A stretch of 64,000 bases of DNA from Planococcus sp. SK3692 (GCF_028890485.2 NZ_JARCHV010000002.1:372001-436000), one strand, 5' to 3'. Shown: positions 42,623 through 51,015, counted from the first letter of the stretch. Translations and numbers: made by a program. The notes: generated by a model from the sequence alone, not told the origin.

Positions 42623-43486
42623 ATGACATTATACGACGAAATCCAAGAACTGAAACAATTCGAATGTGAGGACCGCTGTGTGCTGAGTGTCTATCTCAAT
42701 ACGAATCCAGCAGACCGTGAAGCGCAGAACGGGGCCTGGAAAATCCAGCTGAAGAATGGGCTGAAGCGCCTCGACGAATACTTAACCGCCTCAAAAGATG
42801 AAAAAGAGTTGAAAGCCTACAAGGAATTGCGCAAGAAAGTCGAAAAGGAAATAACGGATAATCAAGGCGACCTCCAGAAGGGTGTCGTTATTTTTGCATC
42901 GACTCAAAACGATTTGTTTTGGGTGAAGCATTTGCAGATTTCTGTCAAAACCGATTTCCAATGGGAAAATAAACCAGCGCTTGACCAATTGCGCTATATC
43001 TACAAAGCGTACCCATATGCAGGCGTGGTCCTGCCGAGCTTTAAAGGCATCCGTGTGCTGGATACTTCTGTCGGCATCGTCAATGAAGAAGTCTATTATG
43101 AATTCGACGCAGGCCTGGAAGTATGGACTGAACAAAAAGGCGTTAGAAGCTCAGGGCGCATCCAAGGGCGCAGCGGCGCCGGGTCGACTGGCGGCGGTGC
43201 TGCCGGTGGAAACAGCCCAGTTATCGGAGGCAGCGGCGGCGGAAGCCCGACCGACGAACTGGACCATCGCCTAAAAGAAAACTTGGACCGCTTCTATAAA
43301 GACATGGGCTCGAAAATCGAGAAGCTGAAAAAAGAGCGGCGCTGGGAAGAAATTCACGTCATCGGTGAAGCTGAACATGCCCAGTCATTTTCCAAAGTGC
43401 TCCATAAAAAGCCAAACAGCTGCATCCACAAAAACCTGATCAATAATAGTGCAGATAAGATCTTGCACGAAGTATTCGAGAAATAA
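42623..43486 (+). CDS. VLRF1/baeRF-type aeRF1-like release factor homologue
   Basis: A 287-residue protein of the bacterial aeRF1-like group called VLRF1 (related to the Vms1 peptidyl-tRNA hydrolase), recognised from the N-terminal SVYLNTNPADREAQ, the GVVIFASTQNDLFWVKHLQISV core, and the glycine-rich active-site loop. Here the loop is SSGRIQGRSGAGSTGG, with Gln181 a candidate catalytic Gln, followed by a longer Gly/Ser tract up to about 210. The family is thought to release stalled nascent chains by hydrolysing peptidyl-tRNA; that is a family-based prediction. AAAGGAGGAT precedes the ATG. A consensus SigB promoter is upstream, and a terminator follows. Confidence 0.75.
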   Translation: MTLYDEIQELKQFECEDRCVLSVYLNTNPADREAQNGAWKIQLKNGLKRLDEYLTASKDEKELKAYKELRKKVEKEITDNQGDLQKGVVIFASTQNDLFWVKHLQISVKTDFQWENKPALDQLRYIYKAYPYAGVVLPSFKGIRVLDTSVGIVNEEVYYEFDAGLEVWTEQKGVRSSGRIQGRSGAGSTGGGAAGGNSPVIGGSGGGSPTDELDHRLKENLDRFYKDMGSKIEKLKKERRWEEIHVIGEAEHAQSFSKVLHKKPNSCIHKNLINNSADKILHEVFEK

Positions 43487-43487
43487 T

Positions 43488-43521
43488 AAAAAAGCTCCGG
43501 CGATGATGCCGGAGCTTTTTT
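43488..43521. terminator. Bidirectional terminator between VLRF1 and FhuF-like genes
   Basis: AAAAAGCTCCGGC pairs with GCCGGAGCTTTTT. Confidence 0.95.
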
Positions 43522-44200
43522 AATTGGGCTGCGGGCAGAACGTGCAAGTGCCAAACGCAGGCAACTCTTTATACAAGCAGCAGGTTTTTCGCATCGGCCC
43601 GGAAACTGCCCGTTCCAGCGGCGTGGCGCCGATGAAATTTCGCCAGGGAGATTTGCGCAGCGGTTCCCAATTCCGGTCATCCATCAGCCATTCGGTATCT
43701 TCAGCAGCGACTCGTGGATGCTGCTGTTGGAGAGTGGCGTAGTACCAGGCAAGTGAACCGAGAACGTTCTCCCAGCACATAATCGGGGAAACTTTTGCGT
43801 GGCGGCGCAGCAGCTCGAGCAAGGCATTTGTTTGCCCTATCAATACATAGCGGAAAGCTTCGCTTCTATGCGCAGCAGGTACTTCGACAAAATCTGCAGA
43901 ATCGACGTGAAATGAAATGAGCGGCAAGCCGTAATTTTGAATCCGGCCAAAGCTCAGGTTTTCAGGGGATGTCTTAAAATAGCCTCCATGCTGATGGATT
44001 AAAGTGAATTGGGCGGTTACAAACAAAGCGATTTGGCGAAAAAAATAAGAAACTGCGACTCCGTTGTTTTCGGTATCGCACCAAGCCTTTAACTCTTCAA
44101 TCAATATTTCAGGATTAGAAGAAAAGGGATGGGCAGAACGACGGTCAACGATGACCGATTGCATTAAAAGCGATTGTCTAGCAGCCATAGGCAAATGCAT
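43520..44200 (-). CDS. FhuF-like ferric siderophore reductase (2Fe-2S)
   Basis: A 226-residue protein ending in the FhuF-type iron-sulfur motif: KTCCLYKELPAFGTCTFC, giving C-C-x10-C-x2-C. Such proteins bind a 2Fe-2S cluster with unusual geometry and reduce ferric siderophore in the cytosol. The N-terminal part has no signal peptide. GGGGGAA is upstream of the ATG. I looked for a Fur box upstream and did not see one. Monocistronic; it faces the VLRF1 gene and lies upstream of the hmp gene end. Confidence 0.75.
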   Translation of the reverse strand: MHLPMAARQSLLMQSVIVDRRSAHPFSSNPEILIEELKAWCDTENNGVAVSYFFRQIALFVTAQFTLIHQHGGYFKTSPENLSFGRIQNYGLPLISFHVDSADFVEVPAAHRSEAFRYVLIGQTNALLELLRRHAKVSPIMCWENVLGSLAWYYATLQQQHPRVAAEDTEWLMDDRNWEPLRKSPWRNFIGATPLERAVSGPMRKTCCLYKELPAFGTCTFCPQPN

Positions 44201-44254
44201 CTCAATTCCCCCTTTCTTTCATGCTACCCGAAGAGCAGTAGGCTGCCAAGCATC

Positions 44255-44289
44255 AAAAAGCACTCCCCGATTTCGGGAAGCGCTTTTTG
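44255..44289 (-). terminator. Terminator of hmp
   Basis: AAAAAGCACTCCCCGA pairs imperfectly with TCGGGAAGCGCTTTTT, followed by T tract on the minus strand. Confidence 0.75.
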
Positions 44290-44293
44290 GCAA

Positions 44294-45475
44294 TTAAACG
44301 GATTGCAGGGCGACAGCAGGGCCAAAGAATTCATAATGGATCTGCTCATCGGACATGCCGAGTGCGCGCAATTCGCTGATCATTCTTTCCATGAATGGCA
44401 CCGGACCACAAACATAGACTTCGCCGCTTGCATCGACCATGTCTTCTAAGATGTCGCGGGTAATATAGCCTTGCGGTTCATCGGAATACAAAGTTTTGTA
44501 TTTGGCATTGTCCATTGTTGCGATATATTTTTGGACGTCTTTATCGAATGCATGCAAAGTTTCGTTGCGTGCTGCGTGTAGGAACGAAACTGGGCGTTGT
44601 GGTGTTTGGGTTGCCACCGTTTCGAACATGCTCATCATCGGTGTGATGCCCACGCCGCCGCTGACGAAAGCGACAGGCGTATCGCGTTTTGTATCGAGCA
44701 CGAATTCTCCGGCAGGCGCGCTGACTTCAATGCAATCGCCTTCGTTCATGTTTTCGTGCAGATAGACGGATACTAAGCCATTCGGGTCATTATCGGCTTC
44801 GCGTTTGACAGAAATACGGAACTCATCCGGACGCGATGCTTGTGACAGGCTGTATTGGCGGTTGAAAAGGAATTCTTCTCCAGGAATTTCCAGGCGGACC
44901 GTGATGTATTGTCCAGCTTCGTAGCTTGGCACATTCTTGCCATCAGCCGGTTTTAAATAGAAGGAAGTGATGTTTTCGCTTTCTTTCACTTTTCGTGCAA
45001 TCGTGAAGTCTTTGAAGAAGCTCCAGCCGTTTTCCTGAGTTTCCGATTTTTCGTACATGCCGTTCTCGATGCTGATGAAGACATCGGCAATGACGCCGTA
45101 TGCTTCTGACCAGGCGTTGATGACGTCGTCTGTTGCGGCATCGCCAAGCACTTCTTTGATTGCTTTCAGCAAGTATTCCCCGACGATGGGGTAATGCTCG
45201 GCTTTAACGCCGAGGCTGACATGTTTATTGGCAATTTGGACAACTGCCGGAAGGATCGCTTCGAGATTATCGATGTGCACGGCAGCGGCATAGACCGTAT
45301 TGGCAAGTGCGGTTTGTTGGCGTCCTTGTTTTTGGTTGGCTTGGTTAAAAATATTTAAGAGTTCCGGATGCGCTTCAAACATATTGCTGTAAAAAACGGT
45401 TGTGATGGTTTTTCCATGTTCAGCTAGTACAGGGGCAGTGGATTTGACAATGGTTTTTGTTTGTTCGGATAACAT
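44294..45475 (-). CDS. hmp: Flavohemoprotein, nitric oxide dioxygenase
   Basis: Three-domain enzyme of 393 residues converting NO and O2 to nitrate with NAD(P)H. A globin domain covers about 1-140 (proximal His in LGVKAEHYPIVGEYLL), an FAD domain about 150-255 (RQYSLSQA and GLVSVYLH), and an NAD-binding domain to the end (GGVGITPMMSMF, YVCGPVPFMERM). ATG 45475 follows the AGGAGAG site; TTG 45481 is too close. The divergent promoter region carries a canonical NsrR palindrome, and the next gene is nsrR itself. Confidence 0.95.
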   Translation of the reverse strand: MLSEQTKTIVKSTAPVLAEHGKTITTVFYSNMFEAHPELLNIFNQANQKQGRQQTALANTVYAAAVHIDNLEAILPAVVQIANKHVSLGVKAEHYPIVGEYLLKAIKEVLGDAATDDVINAWSEAYGVIADVFISIENGMYEKSETQENGWSFFKDFTIARKVKESENITSFYLKPADGKNVPSYEAGQYITVRLEIPGEEFLFNRQYSLSQASRPDEFRISVKREADNDPNGLVSVYLHENMNEGDCIEVSAPAGEFVLDTKRDTPVAFVSGGVGITPMMSMFETVATQTPQRPVSFLHAARNETLHAFDKDVQKYIATMDNAKYKTLYSDEPQGYITRDILEDMVDASGEVYVCGPVPFMERMISELRALGMSDEQIHYEFFGPAVALQSV

Positions 45476-45526
45476 AGTCAATCTCTCCTTTTGTTTTCTA
45501 TAATCCCACTATAAACCGAAAGAAGT

Positions 45527-45557
45527 TTTAAAGATATATTTAAAATACATCTTTAAA
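45527..45557 (-). promoter_or_regulatory. NsrR operator and hmp promoter region
   Basis: A 31-bp near-perfect palindrome: arms TTTAAAGATATATTT and AAATACATCTTTAAA around one central A. It contains the AAGATGTATTT-type half-sites of NsrR boxes with one mismatch. On the minus strand it covers the -35 region of the hmp promoter (-10 TATAGT further on), so NsrR would block hmp unless NO is present. Confidence 0.85.
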
Positions 45558-45638
45558 ATTTAGACACAATTCATTTCACAGAAAAGTCACACATGGAATA
45601 TAAGCTCAAAAAAGCCCGTCTGCGGCAGATGCGTTTCC

Positions 45639-45667
45639 TTTCCAGAAATTATGGCTGCGCGTATAAT
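45639..45667 (+). promoter_or_regulatory. nsrR promoter
   Basis: TTTCCA (45639-45644), 17-nt spacer, TATAAT (45662-45667), 25 nt before the nsrR start. Confidence 0.55.
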
Positions 45668-45691
45668 AAATGTGCAGGGAAGGTGAAATCA

Positions 45692-46126
45692 ATGAGATTG
45701 ACGATGTATACGGATTATTCATTGCGCGTACTCATCTATTTAGGAACAAAAGGAGACGGCAAGCTGACAACTATACAGGAAATTTCTGATGCTTATAATA
45801 TATCCAAAAACCATTTGATGAAAGTGACGTTCGAACTTGGCAAAGCGGGATTTATCGAAACGGTCCGGGGCAGGGGAGGCGGTATTCGGTTGGCAGATCT
45901 CCCAGAGAATATCAATGTTGGGAAAGTCGTTCGCCAAATGGAGGAAGACTTCCACTTAGTAGAGTGTTTCAACCCAGAGACCAATATGTGCCCGATCTCG
46001 CCGATCTGCGGGCTGCGCGGTGTTCTCGGTAAAGCCTTGCATGCCTATTTATCGGTATTGGATGAATACAATCTGCAAGATCTGTTATTTAATAAAGAAG
46101 GGTTGCGCGATTTATTGCGCACATAA
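45692..46126 (+). CDS. nsrR: Rrf2-family nitric-oxide-sensitive repressor
   Basis: Transcription factor of 144 residues with N-terminal winged helix (YTDYSLRVLIYLGTKG, EISDAYNISKNHLMKV) and a cluster-binding loop with Cys92, Cys100 and Cys106, the same spacing as NsrR of Bacillus subtilis. The cluster is destroyed by NO, which releases DNA. ATG 45692 follows AAGGTG with 6 nt; a longer reading upstream is not supported. It lies divergent to hmp with the operator between, and it is followed by a bidirectional terminator. Confidence 0.93.
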   Translation: MRLTMYTDYSLRVLIYLGTKGDGKLTTIQEISDAYNISKNHLMKVTFELGKAGFIETVRGRGGGIRLADLPENINVGKVVRQMEEDFHLVECFNPETNMCPISPICGLRGVLGKALHAYLSVLDEYNLQDLLFNKEGLRDLLRT

Positions 46127-46155
46127 AAAAGCCTCCGCTGCTGGAGGCTTTTTTG
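46125..46155. terminator. Bidirectional terminator between nsrR and the PNPOx-like gene
   Basis: AAAAGCCTCC pairs with GGAGGCTTTT, T tracts on both strands. Confidence 0.9.
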
Positions 46156-46157
46156 TT

Positions 46158-46580
46158 TTACAATTCAATTGTTTGTGGATCTTTGCCTTTGCGGTTCATC
46201 AGGCGGACGCGCGACGGCGTAATGGCCAGGATGATCAAGTTCGGATCCTCAGGGCCGTCGAACCAACCGGTCAAGTGTTCATTCCACACTTTGTCGATCA
46301 TTTCGCGATCATCCCGAAGTGACATTTGCCCTTCGATTTCGAGGAAGCTATCACCGACGCCTTCGCCTTCATAGCCGAGCAGGATATGAGCGTTCGGGTT
46401 CTTCTCGAGTTCGTCGACTTTTTGCGTCTGCTTGCTTGTCGCCGTATATAGAGTAAACTCGTCATTAAAAAATGTCATATAACGGGAATGTGGCTTATTG
46501 TCTTTGATCGTCGCCAAAGTTCCGATCATGCTATCTTCCAAAATTTTTAATGCTTGCTGTTTCAATTCTTGTTGTGCCAT
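46158..46580 (-). CDS. Pyridoxamine 5'-phosphate oxidase-like general stress protein
   Basis: Small FMN-binding split-barrel protein of 140 residues, similar to general stress protein 26 (YdaG). The opening SMIGTLATIKDNKPHSRYMTFFNDEFTLYTATS and the HILLGYEGEG stretch match the barrel core. It is unlikely to make pyridoxal phosphate; family members bind flavin or act as unknown stress reductases. GGAGAG precedes the ATG. A SigB promoter was not seen directly upstream; a terminator of the preceding gene lies between. Confidence 0.82.
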   Translation of the reverse strand: MAQQELKQQALKILEDSMIGTLATIKDNKPHSRYMTFFNDEFTLYTATSKQTQKVDELEKNPNAHILLGYEGEGVGDSFLEIEGQMSLRDDREMIDKVWNEHLTGWFDGPEDPNLIILAITPSRVRLMNRKGKDPQTIEL

Positions 46581-46614
46581 TCAACTCTCTCCTTTTTGGT
46601 AATATTGTCTGTCA

Positions 46615-46640
46615 GAAAAACTGCGGGCAAAAGCCCGCAG
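46615..46640 (-). terminator. Terminator of the small hydrophilic gene at 46647-46877
   Basis: CTGCGGGC pairs with GCCCGCAG over 4 nt, followed by T5 on the minus strand. Confidence 0.85.
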
Positions 46641-46646
46641 GAAAAG

Positions 46647-46877
46647 TCATTCTGGATGTTTTTCCTCGCTTGCTGAATTACCTTTTGTGCCGCGGGGATT
46701 CTTTTCATCTTTCATATCCTGCTTCAAGTCTTCCAACGGGATGGAATCCACGTTCATTTCTTCTTCGTGCATTTCTGTCATGGTTTCTTTATCTGTCTTC
46801 ACTTGCTCAGGGTTGTCCATAGGAGCTCCGTCGCTAGTTTTTCGTTCCTTTTCGTTGAAACGTTCTTTTTCTGCCAT
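46647..46877 (-). CDS. Small acidic hydrophilic protein, 76 residues
   Basis: Starts MAEKERFNEKERKTSDG and is almost entirely charged or polar; no hydrophobic segment. I do not recognise a family. Its GGAGAGG site, its own hairpin terminator and the upstream SigB-like promoter support a real gene. ATG 46877 is preferred to the GTG at 46886, which overlaps the ribosome site. Possible role as a disordered stress protein is an inference. Confidence 0.72.
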   Translation of the reverse strand: MAEKERFNEKERKTSDGAPMDNPEQVKTDKETMTEMHEEEMNVDSIPLEDLKQDMKDEKNPRGTKGNSASEEKHPE

Positions 46878-46912
46878 CGTTAGCACCTCTCCTTTAGCGT
46901 TCTTGTCTATCT

Positions 46913-46938
46913 ATTCCTTAATTGGTGTGCTTTAAAAC
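46913..46938 (-). promoter_or_regulatory. SigB-like promoter of the small acidic protein gene
   Basis: Minus strand GTTTTA (46938-46933), 14-nt spacer, AGGAAT (46918-46913). Weaker match than the others. Confidence 0.45.
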
Positions 46939-47093
46939 ATTTACGCTTGCTGGGCTTCCATGCTGGATAATCAATCGGCAACACAAAATACACGCTTTTT
47001 TCTAAAAGAAACTGGATAAAAATAAAGAGAAAAAACTATTTTGTATATTGAGATTTTTCCTTTTAACTGGTAAGCTTTAGGAGAACTATACAT

Positions 47094-47250
47094 AGCTGAC
47101 CACTGGGGGAGCCGGGATTGACTGGCTGAGACGAGCGAATGCTTGGACCCCTTGAACCTGATCTGGACCATGCCAGCGTAGGGAAGTGGTACGTATGCTT
47201 CCTTTTGTCTGCATACACCGCTTCCCCATGGGAAAGCGGTGTTTTTTTTA
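47094..47250 (+). promoter_or_regulatory. TPP riboswitch with antiterminator/terminator before lipM-lipA
   Basis: Complete THI-box aptamer at about 47099-47190: P1 arms ACCACT (47099-47104) and AGTGGT (47185-47190); conserved GGCTGAGA, ACCTGATCTGG and ATGCCAGCGTAGGGA are intact. Downstream, GGGAAGTGGT (47181-47190) can pair with ACCGCTTCCC (47217-47226) to make an antiterminator that excludes P1. The alternative hairpin ACACCGCTT.../...AAGCGGTGT (47215-47242) plus T8 is the terminator. TPP binding should favour termination. The first gene after it is lipM. Confidence 0.92.
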
Positions 47251-47293
47251 TGGGCTTTGGAGTCATGCATAAGCTGAGAGGAGTTGAGATATT

Positions 47294-48130
47294 TTGGAGG
47301 AAACATGGGGCTATATGGAGTCGGGGCTTTGCACGCCGGCGCACAATATGGCAATGGACGAAGCATTGATGAACTGGCAGCGCAAGACCAGCATGAAGCC
47401 TGTGCTCAGGTTTTACGGATGGGCGCCAGCTGGAGTATCAGTGGGGTTTTTTCAGAAACTGAATGGCAGCATCGATCTCGAAAAAGCTGCGCAAATGGGC
47501 ATTCCTTTGGTCAGGAGGCAGACCGGCGGGAAAGCCGTACTTCATGATCAGGAATTGACTTACAGCGTGGTGATTCCGGAACATCATCCATCCATGCCGA
47601 AATCAGTAAAGGAAGCGTATTTGGTGATTTCCAGAGGCTTGCTTGAAGGCTACCGCAATCTCGGGATTCATGCACAATTGGCTGCTGAAGCCAAGCGGTC
47701 GAAAGAATCTTCGGCGGTATGTTTTGAAGAACCGTCCTGGCATGAACTGACTGTTGAAGGCAGGAAAGCGGCAGGAAGCGCACAGACAAGAAAACAAGGC
47801 ATCATTTTGCAGCACGGTTCGATTCCGCTGCAGCTTGATGAAAACCGTTTGTTCGAATTGTTCGTCTATCCGAGTGAAGCGGTGAAGGAAAGGGCGCGCC
47901 AAGCTTTTCGCACACGCGCCGTCGCGATCAACGAGCTAATGCCACAGCCAGCAAGTTTAGAAGAAGTCCAGCAGGCATTCAAGGATGGATTTGAAACGGG
48001 GCTTGGCATCCGTTTGGAAAAATTCGAACCGCCAGCTGAATTGCTGGAAGAAGTACGTGTGCTCGAAGCCAAATACGCAAGCGAAGAATGGAACCACCGA
48101 CGAGAAGAGAAAGGGGAACTTATGCGATGA
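47294..48130 (+). CDS. lipM: Octanoyltransferase LipM (lipoyl biosynthesis)
   Basis: Cofactor-transferase-fold enzyme of 278 residues moving octanoyl from acyl carrier protein to GcvH in lipoyl assembly. Compared with LipM of Bacillus, it has ETWGYMESG at the start, [19 protein letters not shown] near residue 74, Cys143 ([19 protein letters not shown]), and [16 protein letters not shown]. Cys143 is the acyl-enzyme thiol. TTG 47294 is chosen because it gives the conserved N-terminus; GAGAGGAG lies 10 nt upstream. An out-of-frame ATG at 47304 behind a GGAGG is not used. The gene follows a TPP riboswitch and ends by ATGA overlap with lipA. Confidence 0.88.
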   Translation: MEETWGYMESGLCTPAHNMAMDEALMNWQRKTSMKPVLRFYGWAPAGVSVGFFQKLNGSIDLEKAAQMGIPLVRRQTGGKAVLHDQELTYSVVIPEHHPSMPKSVKEAYLVISRGLLEGYRNLGIHAQLAAEAKRSKESSAVCFEEPSWHELTVEGRKAAGSAQTRKQGIILQHGSIPLQLDENRLFELFVYPSEAVKERARQAFRTRAVAINELMPQPASLEEVQQAFKDGFETGLGIRLEKFEPPAELLEEVRVLEAKYASEEWNHRREEKGELMR

Positions 48131-49071
48131 CAAAAACCAAGCAGCGTGAACGTAAACCCGAATGGCTGAAAGTGAAATTGAACACGAACGAAACGTATAA
48201 TGATCTGAAGAAATTGATGCGTGAGAAAAACTTGAACACGGTATGCGAAGAAGCAAAATGCCCGAATATCCATGAATGCTGGAGTGAACGCCGCACCGCG
48301 ACTTTCATGATCCTTGGAGATACGTGCACAAGAGCGTGCCGGTTTTGCGCCGTCAAAACCGGCTTGCCGAACGAACTCGATTGGGGCGAGCCGGAGCGCG
48401 TAGCGGAATCGACGGAAATCATGAACTTGAAGCATGTCGTCGTTACAGCGGTGGCCCGCGATGATTTGAAAGACGGCGGGGCTGCAGTTTTTGCGGAAAC
48501 CGTCCGTGCTATCCACCGGAAAATGCCGGAAACGACGGTTGAAATTTTGCCGTCCGATATGAAAGGCGATTACGAGAGCCTTCATATGTTGATGAGCAGC
48601 GAGCCGGATATCTTCAACCACAATATTGAAACAGTACGCCGCTTGACGAAACGCGTCCGGGCAAAAGCGACATATGACCGCTCGCTGGAATTGCTGCTGC
48701 GAGTCAAGGAGATCGCGCCGCATGTGCCGACCAAGTCGAGTATTATGGTCGGGCTCGGCGAAACGAAAGAAGAGATTATCGAAGCGATGGACGATCTGTT
48801 GGCACACAAAGTCGACATCATGACGATCGGCCAATATCTGCAGCCGACGTTGAAGCATCTAGACGTTGTCCGTTATTACCATCCGGATGAATTCCAGGAA
48901 TTAAAGGAAATTGCATTAGCGAAAGGCTTCAAACATTGCGAGGCTGGCCCAATGGTGCGTTCTTCTTATCACGCGGATGAACAAGTGAACGAAACCGCTG
49001 TCCAAAAACGCATCAAATACATGAAAGGCGTCGAATCCACAGGCGCAAAAATCGATCGCATCGAGTTCTGA
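48127..49071 (+). CDS. lipA: Lipoyl synthase
   Basis: Radical-SAM enzyme of 314 residues that inserts two sulfurs into protein-bound octanoyl to give lipoyl. The auxiliary cluster Cys are Cys40, Cys45 and Cys51 ([13 protein letters not shown]) and the radical-SAM motif is Cys67, Cys71, Cys74 (CTRACRFC). The later GLGETKEEI and MTIGQYLQP are typical. ATG 48127 is inside the lipM stop (ATGA), so coupled; it is followed 42 nt later by a DUF4825 lipoprotein gene. The octanoyl precursor is made by lipM, so the two genes form one pathway. Confidence 0.95.
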   Translation: MTKTKQRERKPEWLKVKLNTNETYNDLKKLMREKNLNTVCEEAKCPNIHECWSERRTATFMILGDTCTRACRFCAVKTGLPNELDWGEPERVAESTEIMNLKHVVVTAVARDDLKDGGAAVFAETVRAIHRKMPETTVEILPSDMKGDYESLHMLMSSEPDIFNHNIETVRRLTKRVRAKATYDRSLELLLRVKEIAPHVPTKSSIMVGLGETKEEIIEAMDDLLAHKVDIMTIGQYLQPTLKHLDVVRYYHPDEFQELKEIALAKGFKHCEAGPMVRSSYHADEQVNETAVQKRIKYMKGVESTGAKIDRIEF

Positions 49072-49113
49072 GGTAGAACAGGTATCTGAAAATGTCTTAG
49101 AGGAGGGCTTGCA

Positions 49114-49611
49114 TTGAGAACAACACTGGCTGCGGCGATGCTGTCATTTACTGCGCTATTTATCACGAGCGCCTGCAGCCCATTGCTGGCATCAGAACAA
49201 CCAGACCTCTTTGAATACGAAGGGGCGGAAGTTGGAAATAACAGCGCTGTCTTTAACACCCTTAATCGCCTCACGGGTGCACAGCATTTTAATGGGTTTG
49301 AACTGGAGACAAAACAACGGCCATATGGAATCATCGCTTCGTACGATTGGGCAGAAGCTGAGTCATCGAACAAGGAAGCTGCGGTTCACAATGCGACTTA
49401 CTTGTTTACGCTGATCGACAACGTGGAGTGGATTCAATTTGACTTCGACACAGGAGCAGGCGTGGAACAGTATCGGTTGTCAAGAGAACAATTACAAGAT
49501 TGGTACGAGCTTGATTTGACCGGAATTGATGAGCAAAAGAAATTGGAAGAGCTGCTCAAAGAGCATTTGGATGAAGATCAAAAAATCGATGAACTATTAA
49601 CAGAATCCTAA
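49114..49611 (+). CDS. DUF4825-family lipoprotein
   Basis: A 165-residue exported lipoprotein: signal peptide with lipobox FITSAC (Cys21), then a domain with YEGAEVGNNSAVFNTLNRLTG and a KPYG-like QRPYGIIASYDW stretch, typical of DUF4825. Function unknown. The start is TTG 49114, 6 nt after AGAGGAGGG. It may be co-transcribed with lipMA, but the spacing of 42 nt is not conclusive. A terminator follows. Confidence 0.78.
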   Translation: MRTTLAAAMLSFTALFITSACSPLLASEQPDLFEYEGAEVGNNSAVFNTLNRLTGAQHFNGFELETKQRPYGIIASYDWAEAESSNKEAAVHNATYLFTLIDNVEWIQFDFDTGAGVEQYRLSREQLQDWYELDLTGIDEQKKLEELLKEHLDEDQKIDELLTES

Positions 49612-49625
49612 AAACTGCATGAAAC

Positions 49626-49659
49626 AAAAAAAGCAGCGGCCTAATGCCGCTGCTTTTTT
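49626..49659. terminator. Terminator after the DUF4825 gene
   Basis: AAAAGCAGCGGC pairs with GCCGCTGCTTTT; T tracts on both strands, so it can also stop the opposite pepT transcript 50 nt further on. Confidence 0.9.
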
Positions 49660-49710
49660 GGATAGGATGGTGCTGAACCGATTTCCCAGGAAATAGACAG
49701 GGCAAACCAG

Positions 49711-50928
49711 TTATTTTGCAATTTTAGCGACTTCCACAATCACTTGAGTCGCTTTTTCCATATTTTCAGCAGAAATGAACTCGAATTTTCCGTGGTAGTT
49801 TTCGCCGCCTGTGAAAATATTGGGTGTTGGCAAGCCCATATAAGATAATTGCGATCCGTCTGTACCGCCGCGAATAGGGAGGATAGCAGGTGAAAGCCCC
49901 AATGTCTTCATCGCTTGTTCGGCTTGGTCGACGATGTCCATTACCGGCTCGATTTTCTCGCGCATATTGTAATATTGGTCTTCGAGCTCGAGTTCAATCG
50001 CTTCTTCGCCAAATTCCTTTTGCAATGCAGCAGCCACTTGTTCCATATGGCGCTTTTTCGCTTCGAATTTGTCCTTGTCGAAATCACGCACGATGTACTG
50101 AAGCACTGCTTGTTCGACGGAACCATTGAAGTTGTTCAAATGAATAAAGCCTTCATAGCCTTCCGTTTTTTCAGGCACTTCATCAGATGGCATTTCAGCC
50201 TGGAAGCGTGTCGCGACCGTAATGGCGTTGACCATCTTGTCTTTGGCAGAACCAGGGTGGACGCTTGTTCCGTGAACAGTCAATTTCGCGCTCGCAGCAT
50301 TGAAACTCTCATATTGAAGTTCGCCAAGAGGCCCGCCGTCCATTGTATACGCATAATCGGCACCGAAACGGGCGACATCGAATTTATGCGGGCCACGTCC
50401 GATTTCTTCATCAGGTGTGAAGCCGACGCGGATTTTGCCGTGTTCAATTTCAGGATGGGAGACTAAATATTCCATCGCCGTCATGATTTCGGCAATTCCG
50501 GCTTTGTTGTCGGCTCCGAGCAATGTCGTGCCGTCCGTCGTGATCAAAGTATGGCCGACATAGTTTTGCAAAGCCGGAAAATCAGCCGTTTTCATCGTCA
50601 CTTTATCGTTCAGTGAAATGTCTTGTCCGTCGTAATTTTCGATGCGCTGCGGGTTGACGCCTTTTCCGGTAAAGTCGGTTGCCGTGTCGACATGTGCCAG
50701 GAAACCGATAACAGGGCGCTGTTCTTCCGTATTCGCCGGCAATGTGCCGAATAAATAGCCGTGCTCGTCCACTTCAACTTCCTCTAGACCGATGTTCTTC
50801 ATTTCTTTTTCTAATTCAGTAAGTAAATCCCATTGTCCAGGGGTAGAAGGGGTTGTGTCATTTTCAAAATCGGATTGCGTATTGATTTTGGCGTAGCGAA
50901 TCAGGCGTTCGATCAAGTTTTCGATCAT
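49711..50928 (-). CDS. pepT: Peptidase T (tripeptidase)
   Basis: Zinc aminotripeptidase of the M20B family, 405 residues, cleaving the N-terminal residue from tripeptides in the cytosol. Motifs: [11 protein letters not shown] (His and Asp of the metal site), [29 protein letters not shown] (catalytic Glu pair), and the C-terminal [21 protein letters not shown] with its late metal ligands. GGAGG lies 7 nt before the ATG. Single gene; the upstream region holds a duplicated terminator and a 310-bp element. Confidence 0.93.
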   Translation of the reverse strand: MIENLIERLIRYAKINTQSDFENDTTPSTPGQWDLLTELEKEMKNIGLEEVEVDEHGYLFGTLPANTEEQRPVIGFLAHVDTATDFTGKGVNPQRIENYDGQDISLNDKVTMKTADFPALQNYVGHTLITTDGTTLLGADNKAGIAEIMTAMEYLVSHPEIEHGKIRVGFTPDEEIGRGPHKFDVARFGADYAYTMDGGPLGELQYESFNAASAKLTVHGTSVHPGSAKDKMVNAITVATRFQAEMPSDEVPEKTEGYEGFIHLNNFNGSVEQAVLQYIVRDFDKDKFEAKKRHMEQVAAALQKEFGEEAIELELEDQYYNMREKIEPVMDIVDQAEQAMKTLGLSPAILPIRGGTDGSQLSYMGLPTPNIFTGGENYHGKFEFISAENMEKATQVIVEVAKIAK

Positions 50929-50986
50929 GGTAGAGCCTCCTATGTATGTAATGACTCCATTTTAACACGAAATTCGAAATACATAG

Positions 50987-51015
50987 AAAAACCAGCGCAA
51001 GGGCGCTGGTTTTTA
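50987..51015 (-). terminator. Copy 1 of a duplicated 29-bp terminator hairpin
   Basis: ACCAGCGC and GCGCTGGT with flanking A5 and T5. The 29 bp are identical to 51326-51354. This copy has no gene ending at it; it lies 58 bp upstream of the pepT start. Confidence 0.85.

Noticed and set aside
43520-44300. Search for a Fur box upstream of the FhuF-like gene.
   Set aside because: No sequence close to GATAATGATTATC was seen.
47304-47547. Out-of-frame ATG at 47304 behind a GGAGG, opening an 80-codon frame over lipM.
   Set aside because: The TTG-started frame gives the LipM N-terminus (ETW...SG) and all catalytic motifs; the other frame has no recognisable protein.
47866-48858. Antisense frame of 330 codons over lipM/lipA.
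   Set aside because: Shadow of lipA, whose cysteine motifs are intact on the plus strand.
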